DNA of 53,058 nt from positions 1-53,058 of the forward strand of contig CANIEC010000013.1 in NCBI GenBank assembly GCA_947466085.1. Reading direction: 5' to 3'. The notes under the pieces were generated by a model, which saw nothing but the letters and a program-made list of their open reading frames with translations, was not told the origin of the DNA and did no database searches. The number at the start of each line of letters is the position of its first letter. Position 1 is the first letter of the stretch. Shown here in pieces: positions 33,903 through 46,024 of this stretch. Source of the DNA: Rhodospirillales bacterium (GTDB taxonomy: Bacteria > Pseudomonadota > Alphaproteobacteria > Reyranellales > Reyranellaceae). Made by a program: the position numbers and the translations under genes.

Positions 33903-34913
33903 ATGAGCCAAAGCCCCGCGACCGGTGGTAGCCGACAGACCCAGGTCCAGACTCGCGCCGTCACCGACGACGAAGCCGGAATGCGCCTCGACCGCTGGTT
34001 CCAGCGCCACTTTCCCGAGTTGAGCCACGGTGCGCTGCAGAAGCTCCTGCGCACGGGCCAGGTCCGGATCGACGGCAAGCGGACCGAGGGCAAGGACCGG
34101 GTCGAACCGGGGCAGTCGGTCCGCCTGCCGCCGGGTGTGACGAATTCGCCGCCGCCCAAGCCCAGTGCGGCATCGACATCGACGTCCACCGTTTCGGACC
34201 GCGACGCCGCCGAGATCCAGAGCATGGTGATCCATCGCGACGATCACGTGATCGTGCTGAACAAGCCGCCGGGGCTGGCGGTGCAGGGCGGCAGCGGCAC
34301 GGAGAAGCACATCGACGGGATGCTGGATGCGCTGCGCTTCGGCTTCGAGCAGCGGCCGCGCCTGGTCCACCGGCTCGACAAGGACACGAGCGGCCTGTTG
34401 CTGATCGCGCGGACGGGCCAGGCAGCCAAGCGGCTGGCCGAGTCGTTCCGGGACCGCGAGACGGAGAAGCTCTACTGGGCCATCGTCGTCGGCGTACCGC
34501 CCAAGAAGGAGGGCGCGATCAACCTGCCGCTGGCCAAGCGGCCGGGCGCCTTCGACCGGGAACTGATGCAGGTCGACGAGGAGAACGGCCAGAAAGCGCT
34601 CACGCACTTCCGCGAGATCGACCGGGCCGGCCACCGCGCCGCCCTGCTGGCGTTGTGGCCGCGCACCGGCCGGACGCATCAGCTTCGCGTTCACTGCGCC
34701 GCCATCGGCTGCCCGATCCTCGGGGACCGCAAGTACGGCGGGGAGGAAGCGCTGCTGGCGGCGGTCGCCGATTCTCGCCGGCTCCATCTTCACGCCCGCC
34801 GGCTGTCGCTGCCGCATCCGTCGGGCAAGGGTGAACTCAAGGCACAGGCCGAGCCCCCACCTCACTTCCGCCGCACCGTCGAGGCATTTGGCTTTTCGAC
34901 GGACGGGGTTTGA
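33903..34913 (+). CDS. RluA/RluC-family 23S rRNA pseudouridine synthase
   Basis: RNA-modifying enzyme of 336 aa. An N-terminal S4 domain (MRLDRWFQRHFPELSHGALQ through VRIDGKR) precedes the catalytic domain with HRLDKDTSGLLLIART, where the aspartate is the nucleophile. Substrate-binding motifs HTGRTHQLRVH-like (RTGRTHQLRVHCAAIGCPI) and LHARRLSLPHP are present. RluC/RluD-type targets in 23S rRNA are likely. I chose the ATG at 33903 over an upstream TTG at 33882. A Ser/Thr-rich linker (SAASTSTSTVS) joins the two domains. Confidence 0.93.
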   Translation: MSQSPATGGSRQTQVQTRAVTDDEAGMRLDRWFQRHFPELSHGALQKLLRTGQVRIDGKRTEGKDRVEPGQSVRLPPGVTNSPPPKPSAASTSTSTVSDRDAAEIQSMVIHRDDHVIVLNKPPGLAVQGGSGTEKHIDGMLDALRFGFEQRPRLVHRLDKDTSGLLLIARTGQAAKRLAESFRDRETEKLYWAIVVGVPPKKEGAINLPLAKRPGAFDRELMQVDEENGQKALTHFREIDRAGHRAALLALWPRTGRTHQLRVHCAAIGCPILGDRKYGGEEALLAAVADSRRLHLHARRLSLPHPSGKGELKAQAEPPPHFRRTVEAFGFSTDGV

Positions 34914-34929
34914 GCGAGAATCGAACGGG

Positions 34930-36960
34930 ATGCGGATTCCCTGGAAGCGCGTGGCGGTGATCACGGCGGTGGCGGTGCCGATCGTCGCCGTCGTCGGCGT
35001 CGTCTGGGCCGCGACCAGGGACCTGTCGCGCTATCAGGCGCGCATGACCGAACAGGTCCGCAAGGTCACGGGGCGCGAACTGGCCGCCCGCGTGCCGCTG
35101 TCCGTCAAGCTCGGCAGCGAGCCGGCGATGGTGGCCGAAGGCGTCACGCTCTCCAACGCAGCGTGGGGTTCCCGGCCCGAGCTGGCGCGCGTGCGCCGCA
35201 TGACGCTGTTCCTCGACCCGTTCTCGCTGCTTCTGGGCGAGGTCAAGATCGGGCGCATCCTTCTCGAGGGCGCCGACATCCTGGTCGAGCGCAACGAGGT
35301 GGGCGATTCCAACCTGGAAATGCTGCCGCCGCCCGATGGATCCGGGCCGCATCCCGGCGAGAACCGCTCGCTCAAGCTTCGCACCTCCGCGGCTTTTCCG
35401 TGGATCAACAACATCGAGGTCCGCGACTCGGTCCTGACCGTCTCGGAAGGCGCCGGCCGGCCTCCCGTCGCGCTCGAGATTGCGAATGCGACCTTCAAGT
35501 CGCCGGCACCGAACCAGACGCTGCAGGTCGACGGACGGTTCGGGGTGACACAGGGCGTGCCGATGGAACTCACGGGCACGGCCGGGTCGTTCAACGGATG
35601 GATGGCAGGATTGCCCGGCAACATCGATCTGCAGGGCGGCTTCAACGGCGGCAGGATTTCGATCAAGGGCAGCATCAACGCCAAGGGCACGTCGCTGCAG
35701 ATCAATTCCGAAGGCCCCGACGTTTCGGTGTTCGGGCCCTACATCCGCCTGCCCGTTCCGGCGGGCGGTCCCTATGCGATGAGCAGCAAGGCCTCAACGC
35801 AGCGCAACGGCTTCAAGGTCGAGGTCACGTCGTTGAAGGTCGGCTCGAGCGAGGCCGCCGGCGAGGCGCTGTTCCGCGTCGACCGCAAGGGCACGCCGAC
35901 CATCATCGTGAATGCCGACATAACGCGCCTCGACGTGTCGGAACTGAAGGCGCCGCCCGCGAGCGCCGCGCCCGCGGCACCCGCAACGGCACCGATGCAG
36001 CAGCCGCGCCTCATTCCAGCCCTGCCGTTCTCCGCAACCTGGCTCGGCCGGTCGGCCCTCTCCGTTACGGTGAGGCTGGGCGAGGTCGTGGGCCTCGGTG
36101 CCAAGATGCAGAACGCGTCGGTGACGTTGGCGTCGGGCGAAACGCGCTTCACCTTTCGCGCTGCGGCGACCGTCGGTGGCGGTTCAGCCGGCGTCGATCT
36201 CGTCTACGACCCGGCGGGCCGCGTCGGGCAGACCACGCTCACGGCCACGGCCAACCGTGTCTCCCTGGGCGAGCTGTCGACCCTTCTCGGCCTCGATCTC
36301 GGACTGCGGGACGGTGTTGCCGACGTCGACCTGCGCCTGCGCGGAGGTGGCCGCACGACGCGCGATGCCCTGAACACCGCCAACGGCTCGATCGACGTCG
36401 CCATGGGCAAGGGGCTGTGGCCTCAGAGCCAGCTTGCCAACTGGCCGCCGGAGACGCAGCGGCTGTTGGGCGGCACCGATGCCGGCGTGCGATTCAACTG
36501 CATCGCCGGACGTTTCGAGGTCAGCAGTGGCGTCGCCAACCTCCGGCGCCTGGTCGTCGACACGCCGCGCGGCGTGCTGGTCGGCGGTGGCTATTTCCAC
36601 CTGCGCACCGACGGCTGGGAGTTCATCCTGGCGCCCGAGGCGCGCGACCCTCAGAACGCGGCGCTTGCCGTGCCGATGCGCATCAAGGGCGGGGCGGGCA
36701 AGGCCACGGCGAGTGCGGTCGACCCCAACCTCTCCAAGCTGCTGGTCGGCGGCGGCCCGATTCCCAGCCTCGTGGCACAGGTCGCGCAGGCGAGCCGGCA
36801 GGCCGGCGCCAACGCCTGCGCCCTGCTGGCGCCTCGCGTGGAGGCCCTGCGGCCCGGTCTGCGGGCCCAGATGCCGGCGCCGACGTCGGACGTGCGTCAG
36901 CGGGCCTCCCGGCCGCCGCCAGCGCACACCCCCGGTCCGCAGCGCAGTCAGGGCCGCTAA
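34930..36960 (+). CDS. AsmA-family protein
   Basis: Envelope protein of 676 aa with an N-terminal membrane helix (residues about 8-26) and a long beta-rich periplasmic part. The AsmA pattern is seen at the start (LSRYQARMTEQVRKVTGRELA, then VTLSNAAWGSRPELARVRRM, FLDPFSLLLGEVKIGRILL) and near the end (LGLDLGLRDGVADVDLRLRG, GSIDVAMGKGLWP). AsmA relatives affect outer-membrane assembly and lipid traffic. The last 60 residues are Ala/Pro/Arg-rich. It begins 16 nt after the pseudouridine synthase gene and precedes the ATP12-type gene. Confidence 0.88.
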   Translation: MRIPWKRVAVITAVAVPIVAVVGVVWAATRDLSRYQARMTEQVRKVTGRELAARVPLSVKLGSEPAMVAEGVTLSNAAWGSRPELARVRRMTLFLDPFSLLLGEVKIGRILLEGADILVERNEVGDSNLEMLPPPDGSGPHPGENRSLKLRTSAAFPWINNIEVRDSVLTVSEGAGRPPVALEIANATFKSPAPNQTLQVDGRFGVTQGVPMELTGTAGSFNGWMAGLPGNIDLQGGFNGGRISIKGSINAKGTSLQINSEGPDVSVFGPYIRLPVPAGGPYAMSSKASTQRNGFKVEVTSLKVGSSEAAGEALFRVDRKGTPTIIVNADITRLDVSELKAPPASAAPAAPATAPMQQPRLIPALPFSATWLGRSALSVTVRLGEVVGLGAKMQNASVTLASGETRFTFRAAATVGGGSAGVDLVYDPAGRVGQTTLTATANRVSLGELSTLLGLDLGLRDGVADVDLRLRGGGRTTRDALNTANGSIDVAMGKGLWPQSQLANWPPETQRLLGGTDAGVRFNCIAGRFEVSSGVANLRRLVVDTPRGVLVGGGYFHLRTDGWEFILAPEARDPQNAALAVPMRIKGGAGKATASAVDPNLSKLLVGGGPIPSLVAQVAQASRQAGANACALLAPRVEALRPGLRAQMPAPTSDVRQRASRPPPAHTPGPQRSQGR

Positions 36961-37058
36961 CCGCGGTCTTGTCGGCGGCCCCGCACCGCGTGTAATCCCG
37001 ACGCCACGATGCGACAGGAGAACGGTGAGTTCCGCATCATGATTTGACCGGGAGCTGA

Positions 37059-37775
37059 ATGAAGCGATTCTACAAGGATACGGGCGTCGAAGAGGGCGGG
37101 GACGGGTTTCACGTCCTGCTCGATGGCAAGCCCATGCGGACACCGGCCAAGGCGATCCTGGTGGTGCCGACGCGGGCACTCGCCGAGGCGATCGCCGCCG
37201 AATGGGCCACTGTGCCCGAAAAGGCCGAGATCAATGCCACGCACTTGCCGCTCACCCGTCTTGCCGCGACCGGCATCGACCGCGTCGTGGCGCGGCGCGA
37301 CGAAGTGATCGCCGATACGGCCAAGTACGCGGGCTCGGATCTCCTCTGTTATCGCGCGACGGCGCCGGAGAGCCTGGTAAAGCTGCAGCAGGAGTTGTGG
37401 CAGCCCTTGCTCGACTGGGCGGCCGAGCGTCACGGCGCCCGGCTGGTCACCGCCGACGGTATCGGCTTCGTAGATCAACCCGAAGAGGCGAAAGCGCGGC
37501 TCCACGAGGCGGTGTCGGCGCACGGCGATCTGGCGCTGTCGGCGCTCTACAATCTCACGCACACGGCGGGATCGGTGGTGATCGGGCTGGCGGTGTCGGA
37601 GGGGCGCCTCGATGCAGCCGGCGCCTTTGCCACCGCCCAGATGGACGAGCTTTATCAGGTCGATCGCTGGGGCGACGATCCGCTCGCGGAGAAGCATCGC
37701 GAAGGCGTGCGCCGGGATATCGAGGCGTGCGCCCGCTTTCTTTCATTGCTGGAAAACGCGCGTTTGCGCGGCTGA
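37059..37775 (+). CDS. ATP12-type F1-ATPase assembly chaperone
   Basis: Protein of 238 aa related to mitochondrial ATP12, which guards the F1 alpha subunit during ATP synthase assembly. Family segments are MKRFYKDTGVEEGGDGFHVLLDGKP, LPLTRLAATGIDRV, DLLCYRA and the C-terminal GDDPLAEKHREGVRRDI. It is cytosolic by sequence. ATP12 homologues in bacteria are largely restricted to alphaproteobacteria, which supports the taxonomic call. It is followed 8 nt after its stop by the PEP mutase/hydrolase-family gene. Confidence 0.92.
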   Translation: MKRFYKDTGVEEGGDGFHVLLDGKPMRTPAKAILVVPTRALAEAIAAEWATVPEKAEINATHLPLTRLAATGIDRVVARRDEVIADTAKYAGSDLLCYRATAPESLVKLQQELWQPLLDWAAERHGARLVTADGIGFVDQPEEAKARLHEAVSAHGDLALSALYNLTHTAGSVVIGLAVSEGRLDAAGAFATAQMDELYQVDRWGDDPLAEKHREGVRRDIEACARFLSLLENARLRG

Positions 37776-37783
37776 GAGGGATC

Positions 37784-38656
37784 ATGGGAGCGGGCACAAG
37801 GCTGCGGACGGTCATGGCCGAGAAGGGGCTCGTCGAGGCGATGGCGGCCCACAGTCCATTGTCGGCGATGCTTGCCGCGGAAGCGGGCTTCGACGCGATC
37901 TGGGCCTCGGGTTTCGAGCTCTCCGCCCTGTATGGCGTGCCTGACGTCAGCATCGTGTCGATGACCCAGCATCTCGACATGACGCGCGCCATGGCCGAGC
38001 GCTCGGGCCTGCCGGTGGTGGCCGACATCGACACAGGCTTCGGCAATGCCATCAACGTCCTCTATGCCGTCGAGCAGTACGAGCGCGCCGGTGTCGGCGC
38101 GATCGTGATGGAGGACAAGAGCTTTCCCAAGGTCACCAGCCTGATCGCCGGCGGCCGCCAGGACATGGTCCGCATCGAGGAGTTCCAGGGCAAGATCGAG
38201 GCGGCGCGTTCGGCACGGCGTGATCCGGATCTCGTCGTCGTGGCCCGCACCGAGGCGCTGATCGCCGGCCTTGGCCAGGACGAGGCATTGAAGCGCGCGC
38301 GTGCCTACGAAGCGGCAGGCGCCGACCTGATCCTGGTCCATTCCAAGCAGAAGACCCCGGACGAGATCGAGGCCTTCATCACGGCGTGGGACGGCAAAGT
38401 GCCGATCGCGTTGGTGCCGACCGCCTATCCGCAGATGACGGTGGCGCGGGTGCGCGAACTCAGGAAGGTCGGCCTGCTGATCTGGGGCAACCACGCGATC
38501 CGGGCTGCGGTCGGCGCCATGCGGACGACCTTCGCCCAGATCCGCAAGGACGGCGGAATTCATGGCGTGGAGGCGAGTATTGCCACGGTCGACGCGGTAT
38601 TCGATTTGCAGGGAATGGGAACGGTGAAGGAAAACGAGAAGCGATTCCTCCGCTAG
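37784..38656 (+). CDS. PEP mutase / phosphonopyruvate hydrolase family enzyme
   Basis: Isocitrate-lyase-superfamily enzyme of 290 aa. The clade motif EDKSFPKVTSL (residues 110-120) belongs to PEP mutases and phosphonopyruvate hydrolases, which make or cleave C-P bonds. Metal-binding and barrel motifs VADIDTGFGNAINV and VVARTEALIAGLGQDEAL are present. PEP mutases carry EDKx5NS; here T118 takes the asparagine place, as I recall for phosphonopyruvate hydrolase of Variovorax. No phosphonopyruvate decarboxylase gene is nearby, which also favours hydrolysis, but the assignment is inference. It starts 8 nt after the ATP12-type gene. Confidence 0.82.
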   Translation: MGAGTRLRTVMAEKGLVEAMAAHSPLSAMLAAEAGFDAIWASGFELSALYGVPDVSIVSMTQHLDMTRAMAERSGLPVVADIDTGFGNAINVLYAVEQYERAGVGAIVMEDKSFPKVTSLIAGGRQDMVRIEEFQGKIEAARSARRDPDLVVVARTEALIAGLGQDEALKRARAYEAAGADLILVHSKQKTPDEIEAFITAWDGKVPIALVPTAYPQMTVARVRELRKVGLLIWGNHAIRAAVGAMRTTFAQIRKDGGIHGVEASIATVDAVFDLQGMGTVKENEKRFLR

Positions 38657-38704
38657 ACGTGATCGCGTTATTGGCCGAAAACTGACTGAGGGCCGGAGAT
38701 ATAG

Positions 38705-40237
<1,533 letters not shown>

Positions 40238-40247
40238 CGGGGACGCC

Positions 40248-40466
40248 GTGCATCTCTCTCCCGAGGAGCGCATGAGGCGCGGCCGGATGGTGCGCAAACA
40301 CCTGATGGTCGGGCTGCTCGCGCTGCTTGTAATCATCCCGCTGAATTTCATCGTGAGCCGTCAGTATCCGTGGTGGCTCTGGGTCCTCATCGTCTGGTTG
40401 CCCCTGATCGGCGCTCACACAATGTGGGCCAGGGGCTTCTTCGATCGCAGAAAAGAAGGAATGTGA
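40248..40466 (+). CDS. Small two-transmembrane protein between pccB and pccA
   Basis: A 72-aa protein starting at a GTG 10 nt after pccB. It has a charged N-terminus (HLSPEERMRRGRMVRKH), two hydrophobic helices (about residues 20-35 and 42-60) and a basic end (GFFDRRKEGM). It resembles the 2TM-domain group of small membrane proteins of unknown function. Its stop is 2 nt from the pccA ATG, so it is translated with the carboxylase genes. The reason for this coupling is unknown. Confidence 0.72.
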   Translation: MHLSPEERMRRGRMVRKHLMVGLLALLVIIPLNFIVSRQYPWWLWVLIVWLPLIGAHTMWARGFFDRRKEGM

Positions 40467-40468
40467 GC

Positions 40469-42538
<2,070 letters not shown>

Positions 42539-42543
42539 GCCGG

Positions 42544-42825
42544 ATGGCGTTGCAGGCGCGTCTCGCCATCACCGGCCGGGTCCAGGGCGTCGGCTATCGA
42601 GACTGGGCGGTCGCCACCGGCCAGCGACTGGGCCTCAGCGGCTGGGTGCGCAACCGCACCGACGGCTCGGTCGAGGCGTTGATCGGCGGGGACGACGACG
42701 CCGTGGGCAGGATGATCGAAGCCTGCCGCCGCGGCCCGCCGCTCGCGCGGGTGGACGCGGTCGACGTCGAACCGGTCGACCTCGATGTCCTTCCGGCAGG
42801 CTTTACGCGGCAGCCGACGGCCTGA
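42544..42825 (+). CDS. acyP: Acylphosphatase
   Basis: Small cytosolic enzyme of 93 aa that hydrolyses acyl phosphates. The signature [11 protein letters not shown] carries the phosphate-binding R19, and [14 protein letters not shown] carries the catalytic N37. The length matches the family. It starts 5 nt after pccA, so it belongs to the same transcript, and its last 23 bp overlap the end of the convergent lipB gene. Confidence 0.94.
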   Translation: MALQARLAITGRVQGVGYRDWAVATGQRLGLSGWVRNRTDGSVEALIGGDDDAVGRMIEACRRGPPLARVDAVDVEPVDLDVLPAGFTRQPTA

Positions 42826-43480
42826 TTTCGCCGAACACTTCCTGGAAAGTCTCGGCCAGCGCCGCGTCGAGATCGGCCAGGGTCACCGGCAGGCCGAGAT
42901 CCACCAGCGACGTGACTCCATGGTCGGCGATTCCGCAGGGAACGATGCCCGCATAGTGTGACAGGTCGGGCTCGACGTTGATCGAAATGCCATGGAAGGC
43001 CACCCAGTGGCGGATACGCACACCGATAGCGGCGATCTTGTCTTCGCGGGGGCTGCCGTCGGGCAGCGGCGGCTTGTCCGGCCGCACGACCCAGACGCCG
43101 ACACGGCCTTCCCGCCGCTCCGCCTTGACGTTGAAACGGCCGAGCGTGCGGATCGTCCATTCCTCAAGGTCGGAAACGTAACGCCGGACGTCCTGGCGGC
43201 GCGCCCTGAGGTCGAGCATCACGTAGGCCACCCGTTGTCCGGGGCCATGATAGGTGTACTGGCCGCCGCGCCCGGCGACATGGACGGGAAAACGCGCCGG
43301 CTGCAGCAGGTCCTGCGTCCGGGCACTGGTGCCCGCCGTGTAGAGCGGCGGATGCTCCAGCAGCCAGACCATTTCGCCCGCCCGTCCGGCGCGTATGTCG
43401 GCGACGCGCGCTTCCATGGCGGCGAGCGCCTCGTCATAGGGGACGGCGCCATCGGAGATGCGCCATTCGAGCCTGGTCAT
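42803..43480 (-). CDS. lipB: Octanoyltransferase (lipoate biosynthesis)
   Basis: Enzyme of 225 aa that transfers octanoate from acyl carrier protein to lipoyl domains. The family motif [22 protein letters not shown] is clear; the catalytic lysine is in [21 protein letters not shown] and the cysteine in YAGIVPCGI. The start [19 protein letters not shown] fits the family. Its 3' end overlaps acyP by 23 bp on the opposite strand. It diverges from the tRNA-Leu gene. Confidence 0.95.
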   Translation of the reverse strand: MTRLEWRISDGAVPYDEALAAMEARVADIRAGRAGEMVWLLEHPPLYTAGTSARTQDLLQPARFPVHVAGRGGQYTYHGPGQRVAYVMLDLRARRQDVRRYVSDLEEWTIRTLGRFNVKAERREGRVGVWVVRPDKPPLPDGSPREDKIAAIGVRIRHWVAFHGISINVEPDLSHYAGIVPCGIADHGVTSLVDLGLPVTLADLDAALAETFQEVFGEIRPSAAA

Positions 43481-43522
43481 TGTGGCAAAATCGGCACTTC
43501 CCGGCCTTCGTGCAAGCCCGCC

Positions 43523-43551
43523 TTGCCACTGGGGGGGCGATTTGGTATCCC
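43523..43551 (+). promoter_or_regulatory. Candidate promoter of tRNA-Leu
   Basis: TTGCCA and TATCCC are separated by 17 bp, with the -10 box ending 18 bp before the mature tRNA 5' end. The position suits a tRNA gene with a short leader. Box matches are moderate. Confidence 0.45.
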
Positions 43552-43569
43552 CCGCGCCATCGAACCGGC

Positions 43570-43654
43570 GCGGCCATGGCGGAATTGGTAGACGCGCTAG
43601 CTTGAGGTGCTAGTGCCGCGAGGCGTGGAAGTTCGAGTCTTCTTGGCCGCACCA
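43570..43654 (+). tRNA. tRNA-Leu (anticodon GAG), CCA encoded
   Basis: An 85-nt class II tRNA. The acceptor arms GCGGCCA and TGGCCGC pair perfectly over 7 bp, followed by discriminator A and an encoded CCA (43652-43654). The D-arm sequence GGAATTGGTAGA is typical of tRNA-Leu. The anticodon stem CTAGC/GCTAG encloses the loop TTGAGGT with GAG at 43604-43606. A short variable arm (TGCCGCGAGGCGT) and the T-arm with GTTCGAGTC complete it. It reads CUC/CUU leucine codons. Confidence 0.96.
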
Positions 43655-43680
43655 TCGCCGGTTCGAACGAAAAGGTAGAG

Positions 43681-43720
43681 GTCGCCGTCTGTTGGCAGAT
43701 GCCAACGGGCGGCCCTTTTT
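43681..43720 (+). terminator. Intrinsic terminator of tRNA-Leu
   Basis: GTTGGC-AGAT-GCCAAC forms the inner stem, extended by GTCGCC pairing with GGCGGC (one G-T wobble), followed by a run of five T. It ends 21 bp before the maeB start. Confidence 0.7.
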
Positions 43721-43741
43721 GTTTGCAGGCGGGAGAGTGCT

Positions 43742-46024
43742 TTGGCCGATGATCTCAGCGAAAGCGCCCTCCGTTACCATCGCCTGCCCCGACCCGGGAA
43801 GATCGAGGTCGTCCCGACCAAGCCGCTGGCGACCCAGCGTGACCTCTCGCTCGCCTATTCGCCCGGCGTGGCCGCGGCCTGCAACGAGATCGTGCGCGAT
43901 CCCGCGATGGCCGCGGAACTCACCTCCCGTGCCAATCTGGTCGCCGTCGTGACCAACGGCACCGCCGTGCTGGGGCTGGGGGCAATCGGGCCGCTGGCGG
44001 CCAAGCCGGTGATGGAGGGCAAGGGCGTCCTCTTCAAGAAGTTCGCCGGCATCGACGTCTTCGACCTCGAACTGGCCGAACTCGACCAGGACAAGCTCGT
44101 GGACATCGTTGCGGCCCTCGAACCGACCTTCGGCGGCATCAACCTCGAGGACATCAAGGCTCCGGAATGCTTCTACGTCGAGCAGAAGCTGCGCGAGCGC
44201 ATGAAGATCCCGGTGTTCCACGACGACCAGCATGGCACCGCCATCATCGTCGGCGCCGCCTTGTTCAACGCGCTGTCGCTGGTTGGCAAGGACATCGCCA
44301 AGGTGAAGCTGGTCGTGTCCGGCGCGGGTGCGGCGGCCCTGTCGTGTCTCGGCGTGCTGGAGAAGCTCGGCCTGCCGCGCGAGAACATGTGGGTCACCGA
44401 CATTGCCGGCGTGGTCTGGAAGGGCCGCAACGAGCTGATGGACCCGTGGAAGGAACGCTATGCCCGCGACACGCAGGCCCGCACCCTGGGCGAAGTGATC
44501 GGCGGCGCCGACGTGTTCCTGGGCCTCTCGGCGGCCGGCGTCCTGAAGCCGGAGATGGTGGCCCGGATGGCCGCCCGGCCGCTCATCTTCGCATTGGCCA
44601 ATCCCAATCCCGAGATCACGCCTGAGGACGTCGCGGGCGTTCGCGACGACGCCATCATGGCGACTGGGCGCAGCGACTATCCCAACCAGGTCAACAACGT
44701 CCTCTGCTTCCCTTACATTTTCCGCGGCGCGCTGGACGTGGGGGCCACGACCGTCAACGATGAGATGAAGATCGCCTGTGTGCGGGCGCTCGCGGCGCTG
44801 GCGCGGAAGGAACCGTCCGACGTCGTGGCTCGCGCTTTCGGCGAACAGGCCGGCGGCTTCGGTCCTAGCCAGATCATCCCCAAGCCATTCGATCCGCGCC
44901 TGATCGTCGAGCTGGCGCCGGCCGTCGCGAAGGCCGCCATGGACAGCGGCGTGGCCACGCGGCCGATCGCGGATTTCGACGCCTATCGGCAGCAGCTCAG
45001 CCAGTTCGTGTTCAAGTCCGGTCTGGTCATGCGGCCGGTCTTCGCGCAGGCGCGCTCCGATCCCAAGCGGGTGATCTTCAGCGCCGGGGAGGACGATCGC
45101 GTCCTGCGCGCCGTGCAGATCATCCTCGACGAGGGGATCGCCAAGCCCATCCTGATTGGCCGGCCGGAAGTCGTGCGCCGGCGCGCCGAGCGGCTCGGCC
45201 TGCGCTTCCAGCCGGGCCTCGATGTCGAGCTGGTCGATCCGTCCAGCGACCCACGCTACGACAAGTACTGGGGCGCCTATCACGAGCTGATGGAGCGGCG
45301 CGGCGTCACCGAGCCCACCGCCCGCAACCTCGTGCGTTCCAGCCCGACGCTGATCGCGGCACTGGCGGTGAAACTCGGCGATGCCGACGCGATGATCGCC
45401 GGCGCCTATGGCCGCTTCCGCACACACCTGGCCCATGTGCGCGACGTCATTGGCCTGCGCGAGGGGGCCAAGAACATGGCGGCCCTCAGCCTGCTGGTGA
45501 TGCCGACCCGCGCGCTGTTCATCGCCGATACCTACGTGAACTACGATCCTGATCCCGAGACGCTGGCCGAAATCACCCTGCTGGCCGCGGACGAGGTCCT
45601 GCGGTTCGGCATCCAGCCCAAGGTCGCGCTGCTTTCGCATTCGAGCTTCGGCAGCGCCGACCATCCCTCGGCGAGGAAGATGGCGGCCGCAGTCAAGATC
45701 CTGCACCAGCGGGCCCCCACCCTGGAAATCGACGGCGAGATGCATGGCGACGCCGCGCTCGACGTCGAAATCCGGCACAGCGTCTTTCCGCGGTCCAGGC
45801 TGAAGGAGCCGGCGAACCTGGTGGTCTGCCCGTCGCTGGACGCCGCCAACATCTCCTTCAACCTGCTGAAGGAGGCGGCCGACGGGCTGCATATCGGTCC
45901 GATCCTGCTGGGCACCGACCTTCCGGCACACGTTCTCACCCCGTCGGTCACCGCCCGCGGCATCCTCAACATGACCGCGCTGGCCGTGGTCGAGGCGCAA
46001 CGTCTCGCCGAGGCGCGTGGATGA
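43742..46024 (+). CDS. maeB: NADP-dependent malic enzyme (malic + phosphotransacetylase-like domains)
   Basis: Enzyme of 760 aa that oxidatively decarboxylates malate to pyruvate. The malic domain has [35 protein letters not shown] and [16 protein letters not shown]; the NAD(P) fold has [16 protein letters not shown]. The C-terminal about 330 residues are a phosphotransacetylase-like domain ([32 protein letters not shown] [19 protein letters not shown]), usually regulatory and not active. It starts at a TTG with GGGAGAG upstream. Its stop overlaps the mgtE start (ATGA). Confidence 0.95.
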   Translation: MADDLSESALRYHRLPRPGKIEVVPTKPLATQRDLSLAYSPGVAAACNEIVRDPAMAAELTSRANLVAVVTNGTAVLGLGAIGPLAAKPVMEGKGVLFKKFAGIDVFDLELAELDQDKLVDIVAALEPTFGGINLEDIKAPECFYVEQKLRERMKIPVFHDDQHGTAIIVGAALFNALSLVGKDIAKVKLVVSGAGAAALSCLGVLEKLGLPRENMWVTDIAGVVWKGRNELMDPWKERYARDTQARTLGEVIGGADVFLGLSAAGVLKPEMVARMAARPLIFALANPNPEITPEDVAGVRDDAIMATGRSDYPNQVNNVLCFPYIFRGALDVGATTVNDEMKIACVRALAALARKEPSDVVARAFGEQAGGFGPSQIIPKPFDPRLIVELAPAVAKAAMDSGVATRPIADFDAYRQQLSQFVFKSGLVMRPVFAQARSDPKRVIFSAGEDDRVLRAVQIILDEGIAKPILIGRPEVVRRRAERLGLRFQPGLDVELVDPSSDPRYDKYWGAYHELMERRGVTEPTARNLVRSSPTLIAALAVKLGDADAMIAGAYGRFRTHLAHVRDVIGLREGAKNMAALSLLVMPTRALFIADTYVNYDPDPETLAEITLLAADEVLRFGIQPKVALLSHSSFGSADHPSARKMAAAVKILHQRAPTLEIDGEMHGDAALDVEIRHSVFPRSRLKEPANLVVCPSLDAANISFNLLKEAADGLHIGPILLGTDLPAHVLTPSVTARGILNMTALAVVEAQRLAEARG

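Noticed and set aside
43610..46000. About 800-codon minus-strand frame opposite maeB
   Set aside because: Antisense shadow of maeB; maeB has full domain support.
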